A stretch of 64,000 nt of DNA from Haematococcus lacustris (taxonomy: Eukaryota > Chlorophyta > Chlorophyceae > Chlamydomonadales > Haematococcaceae): the NCBI GenBank assembly GCA_030144725.1, contig JASKMD010000031.1, forward strand, positions 4,556,197-4,620,196, written 5' to 3'. Both the position numbers and the translations under genes were made by a program. How positions within the stretch are numbered: position 1 is the first letter of the stretch; every line of letters begins with the position of its first letter. Below the pieces are notes generated by a model. The model searched no databases and was not told where the DNA came from. It worked only from the letters and a program-made list of their open reading frames with translations. Positions 44,000-53,460 of the stretch are shown one piece after another.

Positions 44000-45106
44000 C
44001 ATGAGCAGAAAGCAAGAGTAGCAGCCAAGAGCAGCAGGTAGGAGGCGCTTGGAGCGGCAGCCAGGACTTCCGGTGAGTGCACATGCTTGGGAGGTGTCAG
44101 CCTAGCCTGCCCGGTTCTGGTCATGCATGTCCTAATCCATCTGCTTGCTGGCTGATGTTTGATTGCAGTTGTCGACAGCTGGAGCATGGCAGGTGAAGCA
44201 TGGCCGGGTTGATTGCAAGCATGGCGGTAGAGCAGCAACCAACAAGGAGCCAGCAAGGACCGTACCCTCCTCGTACCCCGTACCCTCCCCCGGCGTCGTG
44301 ACATGGAGCATAACTGTAAGTGGCCAGTCCCTGCACATGAGTGGTCCCCAATGCCAAGCCTAAATGCAAGGATGCCTCTTGCTGCCGCAGGTCTGATGGT
44401 CACACTGCTGCCCCTTGCCCCCTTCCCCCTTCCCCCTTCCCTGCCCAAGCCCACCACCACCACTTCCGAGTCTGCCACCTACCTACCCTCCTCCCCTCCT
44501 CCCCTCCTCCCCTCTTCTCTCCTCTCCCCCACCCAATGGCACCCAGCAGCCCTTGGCGTAGCAGCATGGAGCGGGCAGCCTGGAGCGGGCAGCCCGGAGT
44601 GGGCAGCATGGAGCGGGCAGCATGGAGCGGGCAGCCTGGAGCGGGCAGCCTGGAGCGGGCAGCCTAGAGCGGGCAACCAGGAGTGGGCAACCTGGAGCCA
44701 AGCCTAACCCAGCCTACGCCAGCCTAGCCTAGCCTAGCCTACCCCAGGCTAGCCTTGCCTAGGCAAGCCTACCCTAGCCTACCCTAGCCTAGCCTACCCC
44801 AGGCTAGCCCAGCCTAGCCTAGCCCAGCCTGATTTGGTGCCATGGGGCATAGACAGCAAGGCAAAGTGCTTAGCAGTCCCGTGATGAGGTGTTAGCCCAT
44901 AGCAATGAGGTGCAACCAGTCCTTGTGGTTGTACACATGGCATAGGTGGTGAGCAATGCATGAGTCGTTGTGTTGTTGTTGTAGTGATGTTGTGTGGTGT
45001 TGTTGTGTGGTGTTGTCACCTTCCATCAATGCATGTGCTTAGCACCAGCAATACATGCCGTTTGTTGTGGTGTTGCAAGGTGTTCGGGCGTCGTTGCATA
45101 CGTTGT
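44000..45106. other. Left arm near the centre
   Basis: No gene. Contains another GT...CAG cassette (about 44312-44394), GGAGCGGGCAGCCT repeats (44565-44690) and a CCTAGCCTAGC/CCCAGGCTAGC array (44700-44830). These recur inverted at 46540-46800. 44830-45106 recurs inverted at about 46268-46545. Confidence 0.75.
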
Positions 45107-45527
45107 GGCAGGACCCTGTAGACGTGAGGCAGGACCCTGTGAGAAAATGTCGCAGGACCCTGTAGCCGTGCGGCAAAACCCTGTGAGAACGTGTCGCAAA
45201 ACCCTGTAGCCGTGCGGCAGAACCCTGTGAGAAAGTGTCGCAGGACCCTGTAGCCGTGCGGCAAAACCCTGTGAGAACGTGTCGCAAAACCCTGTAGCCG
45301 TGCGGCAGGACCCTGTGAGAACGTGTCGCAAAACCCTGTAGCCGTGCGGCAAAACCCTGTGAGAAAGTGTCGCAGGACCCTGTAGCCGTGCGGCAAAACC
45401 CTGTGAGAACGTGTCGCAAAACCCTGTAGCCGTGCGGCAGGACCCTGTGAGAACGTGTCGCAAAACCCTGTAGCCGTGCGGCAAAACCCTGTGAGAACGT
45501 GTCGCAAAACCCTGTAGCCGTGCGGCA
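45107..45527. repeat. 43-bp tandem array at the left edge of the gap
   Basis: Unit made of ACCCTGTAGCCGTGCGGCA and ACCCTGTGAGAACGTGTCGC. The related inverted array is at 46028-46283. Confidence 0.92.
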
Positions 45528-46027
45528 NNNNNNNNNNNNNNNNNNNNNNNNNNNNNNNNNNNNNNNNNNNNNNNNNNNNNNNNNNNNNNNNNNNNNNNNN
45601 NNNNNNNNNNNNNNNNNNNNNNNNNNNNNNNNNNNNNNNNNNNNNNNNNNNNNNNNNNNNNNNNNNNNNNNNNNNNNNNNNNNNNNNNNNNNNNNNNNNN
45701 NNNNNNNNNNNNNNNNNNNNNNNNNNNNNNNNNNNNNNNNNNNNNNNNNNNNNNNNNNNNNNNNNNNNNNNNNNNNNNNNNNNNNNNNNNNNNNNNNNNN
45801 NNNNNNNNNNNNNNNNNNNNNNNNNNNNNNNNNNNNNNNNNNNNNNNNNNNNNNNNNNNNNNNNNNNNNNNNNNNNNNNNNNNNNNNNNNNNNNNNNNNN
45901 NNNNNNNNNNNNNNNNNNNNNNNNNNNNNNNNNNNNNNNNNNNNNNNNNNNNNNNNNNNNNNNNNNNNNNNNNNNNNNNNNNNNNNNNNNNNNNNNNNNN
46001 NNNNNNNNNNNNNNNNNNNNNNNNNNN
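45528..46027. other. Assembly gap (500 N)
   Basis: Exactly 500 unknown bases, probably a placeholder of unknown true size, at the centre of the inverted repeat. The long frames crossing it are meaningless. Confidence 1.
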
Positions 46028-46283
46028 ACAGGGTTCTGCCGCACGGCTACAGGGTTCTGCGTCACGTGTCTACAGGGTTCTGCCGCACGGCTACAGGGTT
46101 CTGCGACACGTGTCTACAGGGTTCTGCCGCACGGCTACAGGGTCCTGCGTCACGTGTCTACAGGGTTCTGCCGCACGGCTACAGGGTCTTACATTACAGT
46201 TTCACAGGGTCCTGCCGCACGGCTACAGGGTTCTGCGACACATTCTCACAGGGTCCTGCCGCACGGCTACAGGGTCCTGCCAC
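46028..46283. repeat. Tandem array at the right edge of the gap
   Basis: CTACAGGGTTCTGCCGCACG and GCGACACGTGT-type units, inverted relative to 45107-45527. Confidence 0.9.
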
Positions 46284-46817
46284 AACGCATGCAACGACGC
46301 CCGAACACCCCGCAACACCACAACAAACGGCATGTATTGCTGGTGCTAAGCACATGCATTGATGCAAGGTAACAACACCACACAACAACACCACACAACA
46401 TCACTACAACAACAACACAACGACTCATGCATTGCTCACCACATATGTCATGTGCACAACCACAAGGACTGGCTGCACGTCATTGCTATTGGCTAACACC
46501 TTATCACGGGACAGCCAAGCACTTTGCCTTGCTGCCTATGCCCCATGGCACCAGGGTAGGCTAGGGTAGGCTAGCCTAGGCAAGGCTAGCCTGGGGTAGG
46601 CTAGGCTAGGCTAGGCTAGGCTGGGGTAGGCTAGGCTAGGCTAGGCTGGGCTAGGCTGGGCTAGGCTGGGCTCCAGGTTGCCCACTCCAGGTTGCCCGCT
46701 CTAGGCTGCCCGCTCCAGGCTGCCCGCTCCAGGCTGCCCGCTCCATGCTGCCCGCTCCAGACTGCCCGCTCCATGCTGCTACGCCAAGGGCTGCTCGGTG
46801 CCATTGGGTGGGGGAGA

Positions 46818-46962
46818 GGAGAGAAGAGGGGAGGGGAGGGGAGGGGAGGGGAGGGGAGGGGAGGGGAGGGGAGGGGAGGGGAGGGGAGGGGAGGGGAGGG
46901 AAGGGGAGGGGAGGGGAGGGGAGGGGAGGGGAGGGGAGGGGAGGGGAGGGGAGGGGAGGGTG
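46818..46962. repeat. (GAGGG)n array
   Basis: About 28 units of GAGGG in the right arm, at the place where the left arm has only a short CCTCCC run (44490-44522). Confidence 0.95.
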
Positions 46963-47518
46963 CGCACCCCTGGCTGCCAGTTCTGGCTGCCGGTCCTGGC
47001 CATTGCACTTGGCTGCTGTTGACAGCTAGGAGGTGGTGGTGGTGATGGGGGGAAGGGTGCACCAGCCGCGCTGCAGCTGCCTCTTGGCTGATCATGCCTT
47101 GCACCACCTGCCCCATAGCAGCTGGCTCCTTGTTGCTCTCTTAAGGCTCCTTGTTGCTCATGCCTTGCCACACCTGCCACATGGCAGCTGGCTCATGGCT
47201 ACACACGTCATGTACCACCTCATGGCTGCCACTCCTAGCTGCCACTCCAGGCTGCTGCTCCGGGCTGCTGCCCTGGGCTGCTATTGATGGCCTGGGAGGT
47301 GGTGGTGTAAGTGGGGTAAGGTGAGGGTAAGGTAGGGGAGGGGCTGCAGTGTAGCGCAGGAGGGGGGAAGCGGAGCGACACGGGTGAGTCTGTGGGTAAG
47401 GGGAAGGACAAGGGAAGGGTGTGACCATTAGACCTGCAGCAAACAAGGGGCGTGCTAGCCATCAGGCTTGGTACCAAGAGCCACAAATCTGCTTCATGCT
47501 GGCCACTCACCGTTTGCA
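46963..47518. other. Right arm segment without gene
   Basis: Contains inverted CTGGCTGCC-type repeats and one more cassette copy (about 47435-47515), here inverted. No coding signal beyond repeats. Confidence 0.6.
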
Positions 47519-47648
47519 GGGGTGGGGTGGGGTGGGGTGGGGTGGGGTGGGGTGGGGTGGGGTGGGGTGGGGTGGGGTGGGGTGGGGTGGGGTGGGGTGG
47601 GGTGGGGTGGGGTGGGGTGGGGTGGGGTGGGGTGGGGTGGGGTGGGAT
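47519..47648. repeat. (GGGGT)n array
   Basis: About 25 units of GGGGT. It stands exactly where the left arm carries the 1.6-kb (CCCCT)n array, so arm-specific expansions of different pentamers occurred at one position. Confidence 0.95.
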
Positions 47649-48070
47649 AGGGGAGGGGTGGGGTGGGCAAGGGGTGGGTGTGTGACCGTCACACCTGCAA
47701 GCAACAAGGGGCGTGCTCACAGTAAGGCTGGGCAATGGGGGCCACTGATGTGCAAGGGGATGGCCACTCACTGTTATCTCCATGTGCCATTGCTGACTCC
47801 TTGCTGCCTCCTTGTTGGCTGCTGCTCCTCCCTCCTGGCTGTGCCTCCTGGCTGTGGGGGGCATGGGCCTCTTGGCCTTGGCCAACCACTTGCCTTGCCC
47901 ATGCCTCCTGGCTGCCACTCCTGGCTGCCGCTCCTAGCTGCTGCTCCTGGCTGCCGCTCCTGGCTGCTCCTCTTGGCTGCTCCTCTTGGCTGCGCCTCCT
48001 GGGGAGTGGTGGGTCTGGCAGGTGGTGCCACCAAGGGTGAGGGTGAGGGTCAGGATGACAGTCACCAAGG

Positions 48071-48108
<38 letters not shown>

Positions 48109-48760
48109 CAGGATGACAGTCACCATGGGTGAGGGTAAGGGTGAGGGAGAGGAGGAGGAGGGGGGTGTGAGGGAAGGAGGTGAGGGAGAGGAGGTGAGGG
48201 GGAGGAGGGGAGAAGAGGCATGGGAAAGGAGAGTGGAGTGGAGTGAAGTGGAGGGGGAGGGTAGGGGGCCTGTTGCTCCTTGCTGCCGCTCTGGCTGCTG
48301 AGCAGACCATCACACCTGCAGCAAACAAGGGGCGTGCTAGCGGGTCATGCTGGGTACAAGGGGTCACTTATGTGCGTGGGGCTAGCCACTCACTGCTTGC
48401 TCCATGCGGTCCTTAGATCATTCCTTAGGGGGAGGGAGAGGGGGAGTGGGGGGTCTGGCAGGTGGTGGTGGGCAGTGTGGTAGGGAGTAGGGAGGAGGGA
48501 AGAGTGAGGAGGGAGGAGGGTACGCTTTTGCTCTTGTCCGCCGCCCTGGCTGCCGCTACTTGTTGCCGTTGTGGTTGCTGCTTCTGGCTGATGGAAGTTG
48601 CCACTGTGCCTTGGCACCGAACCTGCTCAAGCAACACATGGCACATGACACATGCCACGCTCCAACCTCGCGGTCGCACCTCAGAGTCGCATCTATGCAT
48701 CGCACCTTTGCATGCTAATTTTGTGCCGTTCGCCCTCAACTCTGTGCAGATATAGTAGGG
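47649..48760. other. Right arm, inverted copy of the cassette region
   Basis: Inverted counterpart of about 41208-42410, including (GGGTGA)n at 48062-48110 and cassette copies near 47685-47785 and 48300-48395. It ends at GTGCCGTTCGCCCTCAACTC (about 48724-48743). Confidence 0.75.
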
Positions 48761-50379
48761 GCACTGTAGCACCTACCTACCTTTTGGCGGCTTGATGACT
48801 GCTGCTGGGAAGGGGGTGGGAGGGGGAGGGGGGGGTAGATGTGGAAGGCGGGAGGCGGGAGGCGGGGGGCGGGAGGCGGGGAGGCGGGGCGGGGGTGGGT
48901 TGGGGGCATGGTTTGGGCTGGGTGGGGGCCTGGGTTGGGCTGGGTGGGGGCCTGGGTTGGGGGCATGGGCCTGGGTGGGGGCGGGGGAGGGAGCGGGGGC
49001 GGGGGCGGGGGAGGATGAATTGGGAGGGGTTGGTTGTGTAGGGAGAGTGGAGGGGAGGTGCCCATCAGACCTGCAACCAAGGGGCGTGCACGTGCGGTAG
49101 GGTGACAAGGCTGGGCACTGTGTTAGCTATCACCGTGGCCTTACCATACCACCAGGCAACATCTCCCATGCGTCAGTGGGGTGGGATTGCGATGAGGAGT
49201 ATAGGGTGTAGGGAAGGGAAGGTAGGGTGAGGTGGGGGTTGCGATGCCACGTCAATCGAAGGGTAGGAGAGGGGAAGGGAGGCTTGGGAGTATGGGAGCA
49301 TGGGAGTATGGGAGGGGAGAGGGAGAGAGAGGGGGAAGGGAGGTGGTGGTGGTGGTGGTGGTGTAAAGAGGGTGGGTGGGGTGGGCTTTCTCCTGGCTGC
49401 CGGGATGCCTGGGGAGAGGTGACGGGGAAGGGGGAAGTGGGTTTATAAAGAAAGGAAAGGGGGAGGGGAGGTGCTGGTGGAGGTGGTATTGGTAGTGGAA
49501 AAGGGGGATGGGTGTGACCAGAAGAACCTGCAGTTACCAAGGGCATGCTAGCAGTCAGACTGGGTACATGGAGCCACACATTTGCCACAGCAAGCCACTC
49601 ACCATTTGGAGAAAATGGGAAAATGGGAAAATGGGAGGGTGCTGCTCATGATTGCCTTTCATCGGTGCCGCTCATCATTGCCGCTCATCGCTACAGCTTC
49701 TAACTGCTCCTGGCTGCTCCTAGCTGCGCCGCCTTACTGCTTCCAATGGCTGCACTTCCTGGCTCCTAGCTCTTGACTGTCCTCTTAGCTGTGCCATGTT
49801 CATCTTGTTTCGGGTTCTTGGCGCTCCACCTGCAAGCAAGCCACGCCACATGAGCCTCCCTGCACCTTCTGCTCTCTATCTCGCTGCGCTTTCTGCTCTT
49901 TTCGCTCGACCTGGTCGCGGTTGCGATGAGGCTGCATGCTGCCAATAGCTATGTTGTGAGGCTGGTAGCTGGCGATGGCTGGCTGGCATGGCTACATCGC
50001 TAACATCACTATGCCTATTTTGCGCATTGCGTTTGCGATGTCTTCTACGAATGAGGCTGCGATTTGCTCCTGGCTGCTCCTGGCTGCTCCTGGCTGCTAG
50101 CTCCTGCGATATGCGTGTGCTGTGTACAGTGCTGCCTCTTGATCCTATCGCCTGACATGATTGCTATGGCTGGTCGCGAATGCTGTAAGGCTCCTGGCTA
50201 GAGATGGCTGTCTAGCTCGTGGCTACCCTTCTCGCGACGATGTCCTGTTCGCTGCTCCTGGCTGCTCCTGGCTATGCAGCATGCCAGCTTGGCGGGGCAG
50301 TCAAGATGCCCTTCGCGATTCCTTTGCTTCCTTCACGGTTCTTTTGCGAAACCCCCATGCAAGCCTCCATGCAACTTGA
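48761..50379. other. Right arm, G-rich unmatched segment
   Basis: G-rich minisatellites (GGGAGGCGG, GGGCTGGGTGGGGGCCTG, 48810-49020), two further cassette copies (about 49058-49125 and 49515-49612) and CTCCTGGCTG repeats (about 49700-50280). There is no match in the left arm and no recognisable gene. Confidence 0.55.
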
Positions 50380-50520
50380 TGGTTTTCATGCCACATGATG
50401 GTCCAGCAACTCCCCAACGACTGAGATTTACACTTTGGCCTGAGAGAGACTTGTACTCCTCAAAGTCATAGCAGCCCACATATCTAATTTCAGCCCTGAG
50501 ATCGTGAGCCACAGTTGACC
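50380..50520 (-). repeat. Diverged CACTA-like terminal segment, inner right copy
   Basis: Inverted and shortened relative of 40428-40690 (CAACTCCCCAACGACTGAGA, TTTGGCCTGAGAGAGACTTG). Confidence 0.75.
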
Positions 50521-50524
50521 CTGT

Positions 50525-51645
50525 TGCAAAGGGTCCTGCGTCACAACCACAGGGTCCTGGCACACACCCACAGGGTCCTGGCACCACACCACAGGGTCCT
50601 GGCACACACCCACAGGGTCCTGGCCCACAGGGTCCTGCGTCACACCCACAGGGTCCTCGTCACACCCACATGTGGGTGTGACGCAGGACCCTGTGGGTGT
50701 GTGCCAGGACCCTGTGGTGTCAGGACCCTGTGGGTGTGCGCCAGGACCCTGTGGTGTGGTGCCAGGACCCTGTGGTGTGGTGCCAGGACCCTGTGGGTGT
50801 GGGCCAGGACCCTGTGGGCGTGCAGCAGGACCCTGTGGGCCAGGACCTTGTGGTGAGGTGCCAGGACCCTGTGGTGAGGTGCCAGGACCCCGTGATGCCA
50901 GGACCCTGTGGGCGTGCAGCAGGACCCTGTGGGCCAGGACCTTGTGGTGAGGTGCCAGGACCCTGTGGTGAGGTGCCAGGACCCTGTGATGCCAGGACCC
51001 TGTGGGCGTGCAGCAGGACCCTGTGGGCCAGGACCCTGTGGTGAGGTGCCAGGACCCTGTGGTGAGGTGCCAGGACCCTGTGATGCCAGGACCCTGTGGG
51101 CGTGCAGCAGGACCCTGTGGGCCAGGACCCTGTGGTGAGGTGCCAGGACCCTGTGGTGAGGTGCCAGGACCCTGTGATGCCAGGACCCTGTGGGCGTGCA
51201 GCAGGACCCTGTGGGCCAGGACCCTGTGGTGAGGTGCCAGGACCCTGTGGTGAGGTGCCAGGACCCTGTGATGCCAGGACCCTGTGGGCGTGCAGCAGGA
51301 CCCTGTGGGCCAGGACCCTGTGGTGAGGTGCCAGGACCCTGTGGTGAGGTGCCAGGACCCTGTGATGCCAGGACCCTGTGGGCGTGCAGCAGGACCCTGT
51401 GGGCCAGGACCCTGTGGTGAGGTGCCAGGACCCTGTGGTGAGGTGCCAGGACCCTGTGATGCCAGGACCCTGTGGGCGTGCAGCAGGACCCTGTGGGCCA
51501 GGACCCTGTGGTGAGGTGCCAGGACCCTGTGGTGAGGTGCCAGGACCCTGTGGTGCCAGGACCCTGTGGTGAGGTGCCAGGACCCTGTGGGCCAGGACCC
51601 TGTGGTGAGGTGCCAGGACCCTGTGGTGAGGTGCCAGGACCCTGT
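50525..51645. repeat. CCAGGACCCTGTGG satellite array, 94-bp higher-order unit
   Basis: Inverted counterpart of 38990-40430. From about 50810 to 51570 the units repeat as identical 94-bp blocks (CAGCAGGACCCTGTGGGCCA, GAGGTGCCAGGACCCTGTGA). Confidence 0.92.
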
Positions 51646-52007
51646 ACAGGGTCCTACGACCATGATGACGCTAGGAACCTGTACAGGGTCCTAGGACACG
51701 GGCCATAGCTCATCACAGGCTGCGACTTTCTGCATGCCACCTACTAGGTTGGGCAGCTGTAACCACCCTTTACAACCTCTCATACTCACATTTCATGAAA
51801 TGTCACTTTGGTCACACGGTGCCAACTCCCTTAGCCAAAATCAGGGTCACAGCCCCACACCTGGCCCAGCAACTCGACACCGAGTGAGAATTACACTTTC
51901 GCCCAAGAGAGTCTTGTCATCCTCTAGGTCACAGCAACCCACATACCAAGTTTCAGAACTCAACTCTCAGGTTTTTCAAGCCAGCCAGGCCTTAATTTGC
52001 ACGAGTG
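51645..52007 (-). repeat. CACTA-like terminal segment, outer right copy
   Basis: Inverted copy of 38472-38845, including GGACCCTGTACAGGGTCC-like palindromes at 51640-51695 and the tip TTGCACGAGTG. Confidence 0.9.
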
Positions 52008-52179
52008 TTCACTGATTTCTATTTTCACGATGCTCCTTGTCGGAGGTGCCGGCGGCTTTTTTCACGATGTTGGTGGGCATGGGACAATAGTCTCATTCCG
52101 AGGCGAACCGTGTACCCAAAACACCCCCTCAAATTCGATAGTTGTGCACTGATTTGCGTGTGTGTTTGGTCAAAATCCC

Positions 52180-52356
52180 TTAGCCAAAATTAGGGTCACA
52201 ACCCAACACTTGATCCAGCAACTCCCCAATAACTAAGAATCACACTTTGGCCTGAGAAAGTCGTGTACTCTCCTAGGTCACAGCAGCCTACATACCAAGT
52301 TTCAGACCTCAACTCTCAGGTTCTCCAAGCCCACCAGCCCTTGATTTGCAGGAGTG
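52180..52356 (-). repeat. Solo CACTA-like terminus
   Basis: CCCTTAGCCAAAATTAGGGT through CCCTTGATTTGCAGGAGTG is a diverged terminal segment in the same orientation as the one ending at 52007. It stands alone with no array or gene. 52008-52179 between the two has no recognisable feature. Confidence 0.75.
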
Positions 52357-52596
52357 TTGTCTCCTTTACCTCCTCCCTCTCCCTCATCTTCCTCTCACCC
52401 CTAGTAGCCTGGACAATAGGCGCGAGCAACAGCAGCAGCCTTCCATCCCCTACGCCTCCTCACCCTCACCATCTACACACATACACACCCCACCCTAGCA
52501 TAAGGTGAGTGCAGGTATGTGGCTCCCTGTAGCTATCTACTATCCTACCTTGCAGCTTGGACCCTCACCCTCACCCTCACCCCCTGTCCGTCTTTC
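52357..52596. other. Pyrimidine-rich spacer
   Basis: C/T-rich sequence with a GTGAGTGC...TTGCAG intron-like stretch (52505-52556) and CACCCT repeats (52563-52583). No gene seen. Confidence 0.4.
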
Positions 52597-52737
52597 CGCC
52601 CGTCCGCCCGCCCGCCCGCCCGCCCGCCCGCCCGCCCGCCCGCCCGCCCGCCCGCCCGCCCGCCCGCCCGCCCGCCCGCCCGCCCGCCCGCCCGCCCGCC
52701 CGCCCGCCCGCCCGCCCGCCCGCCCGCCCGCCCGCTC
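52597..52737. repeat. (CCCG)n tetranucleotide array
   Basis: About 35 units of CCCG, followed by diverged CCCTCCCG units to 52800. Confidence 0.97.
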
Positions 52738-52849
52738 TCCCGCTCTCCCGCCCTCCCGCCCTCCCACCCTCCCGCCCGCCCTCCCTCCCTCCCTCCCGCC
52801 CTGTTCTGTGGTGCAGCCGGCTTTAGCACAGACCTGTGGGAAGGTGGTG

Positions 52850-53224
52850 GAGAGGCCTAGGGACCTGGGCAGGCAAGGGGGTGTGGTGGTGATGCTGGGT
52901 CAATGCATTCTGCACCAGCCCAGTCAGCTGTGCACCGCTCAGCTGTGCACCGCCCCCTTGCCCTGTGAGGTGCAGCTAGACCACACCCAGCCTAGGCCTG
53001 AGGGCCTGAAGGGCCTGAAGGAGGTTGACCAGCAGCTGCTGCAACCAGCTTGAAGCTAGCGGCATGGCAAGCCAGTGAGGCTCGGCTGTGGTGCCCCCCA
53101 GGCCCCCCTGGCAGCCCTTGGACCCTCACAGCCGCCACCCTGTGACCCCTAGCCAGTCCCAAAGCCGGGCAGGTGGCTGGACCGAACAGCAGCACAGCGC
53201 TCAACCTGCAGCACAACGGAGAGA
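52850..53224 (+). pseudogene. Fanzor/TnpB-like relic, first part (continues at 61034-61216)
   Basis: 52880-53053 encodes a decayed segment (GVVVMLGQCILHQPSQ, then LPCEVQLDHTQPRPEGLKGL). It resembles the RVVLVDEHRTTRVSS...PCEEELD segment seen intact at 61950-62030 and matching the RuvC-II region of Fanzor-type proteins. At 53160-53224, GRWLDR and, after a frameshift, STALNLQHNGES correspond to the DRDxNAAxN RuvC-III segment. Gypsy B inserted after ...GESV. The continuation DRPLELSLWPDW is at 61032 onward and is in frame once gypsy B is removed. No zinc-ribbon cysteines are recognisable. The family call rests on these short motifs. Confidence 0.5.
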
Positions 53225-53229
53225 GCGTG

Positions 53230-53459
53230 TGTAACGGCGCGCGTCCGCGTGTCCGTATTCCACACTTTAGCAGAGTGACTGGGGAGGTCACTGGTGGGCT
53301 GTACACTGCCCACCATTCGGGTTCAACTCCCGGGGGTCCCGTTCTAAACCCAAGCCCAGTTGCTGTGTGACGAGTGCGGTAGTAATGCAGTGGCGCTAAT
53401 TATTACAACGACATGCTGCTCACTCTGTAAGATTAAAGGCAACGGCTGGCGCCGTGACA
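53230..53459 (+). repeat. 5' LTR of gypsy B
   Basis: Contains a tRNA-like pair of boxes: TAGCAGAGTGAC (53268-53279) and GGTTCAACTCC (53320-53330), about 40 bp apart, close to Pol III A- and B-box consensus and spacing. Confidence 0.95.
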
Positions 53460-53460
53460 G

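Larger units (their letters stand above)
38472..52007. mobile_element. Giant imperfect inverted-repeat (fold-back) element related to the CACTA ends
   Basis: Starts CACTCGTGCAAATTAAGG at 38472 and ends CTTAATTTGCACGAGTG at 52007. Arms are roughly 38472-45527 and 46028-52007 around a 500-N gap. Matching inverted pairs include 38472-38830 with 51645-52007, satellites 38990-40430 with 50525-51645, 41208-41720 with 48280-48755, 42060-42400 with 47680-48040, and 44500-45130 with 46260-46820. Arms differ in their simple-repeat blocks and in unmatched segments (40700-41200; 48760-50380). No transposase gene was found. The flanks (GA and TT) show no clear target duplication, so the limits as one element are not proven. 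Confidence 0.6.

Noticed and set aside
41939..44084. Very long frames (up to about 700 codons) of Pro/Ser/Leu or Gly/Arg/Glu on both strands
   Set aside because: They are translations of the (CCCCT)n array. Frames are open on both strands because the repeat lacks stop codons. Hydroxyproline-rich cell-wall protein was considered, but there is no non-repeat domain to support it.
45016..46362. Frames crossing the N gap
   Set aside because: They consist mainly of unknown bases plus tandem repeats.
42410..47648. Telomeric DNA
   Set aside because: The pentamers CCCCT and GGGGT are not the TTTTAGGG or TTTAGGG types known in green algae, and they lie inside a transposon-like inverted repeat.
38472..52007. 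Simple mirror-image assembly artefact
   Set aside because: Arms differ in repeat type, length and unmatched segments, so they are not identical copies. A misjoin at the gap is still possible and is stated in the findings.
53320..53330. A true tRNA gene in the gypsy B LTR
   Set aside because: A- and B-box-like motifs are present, but I could not fold a complete cloverleaf with acceptor and anticodon stems. It is kept only as a promoter-like finding.
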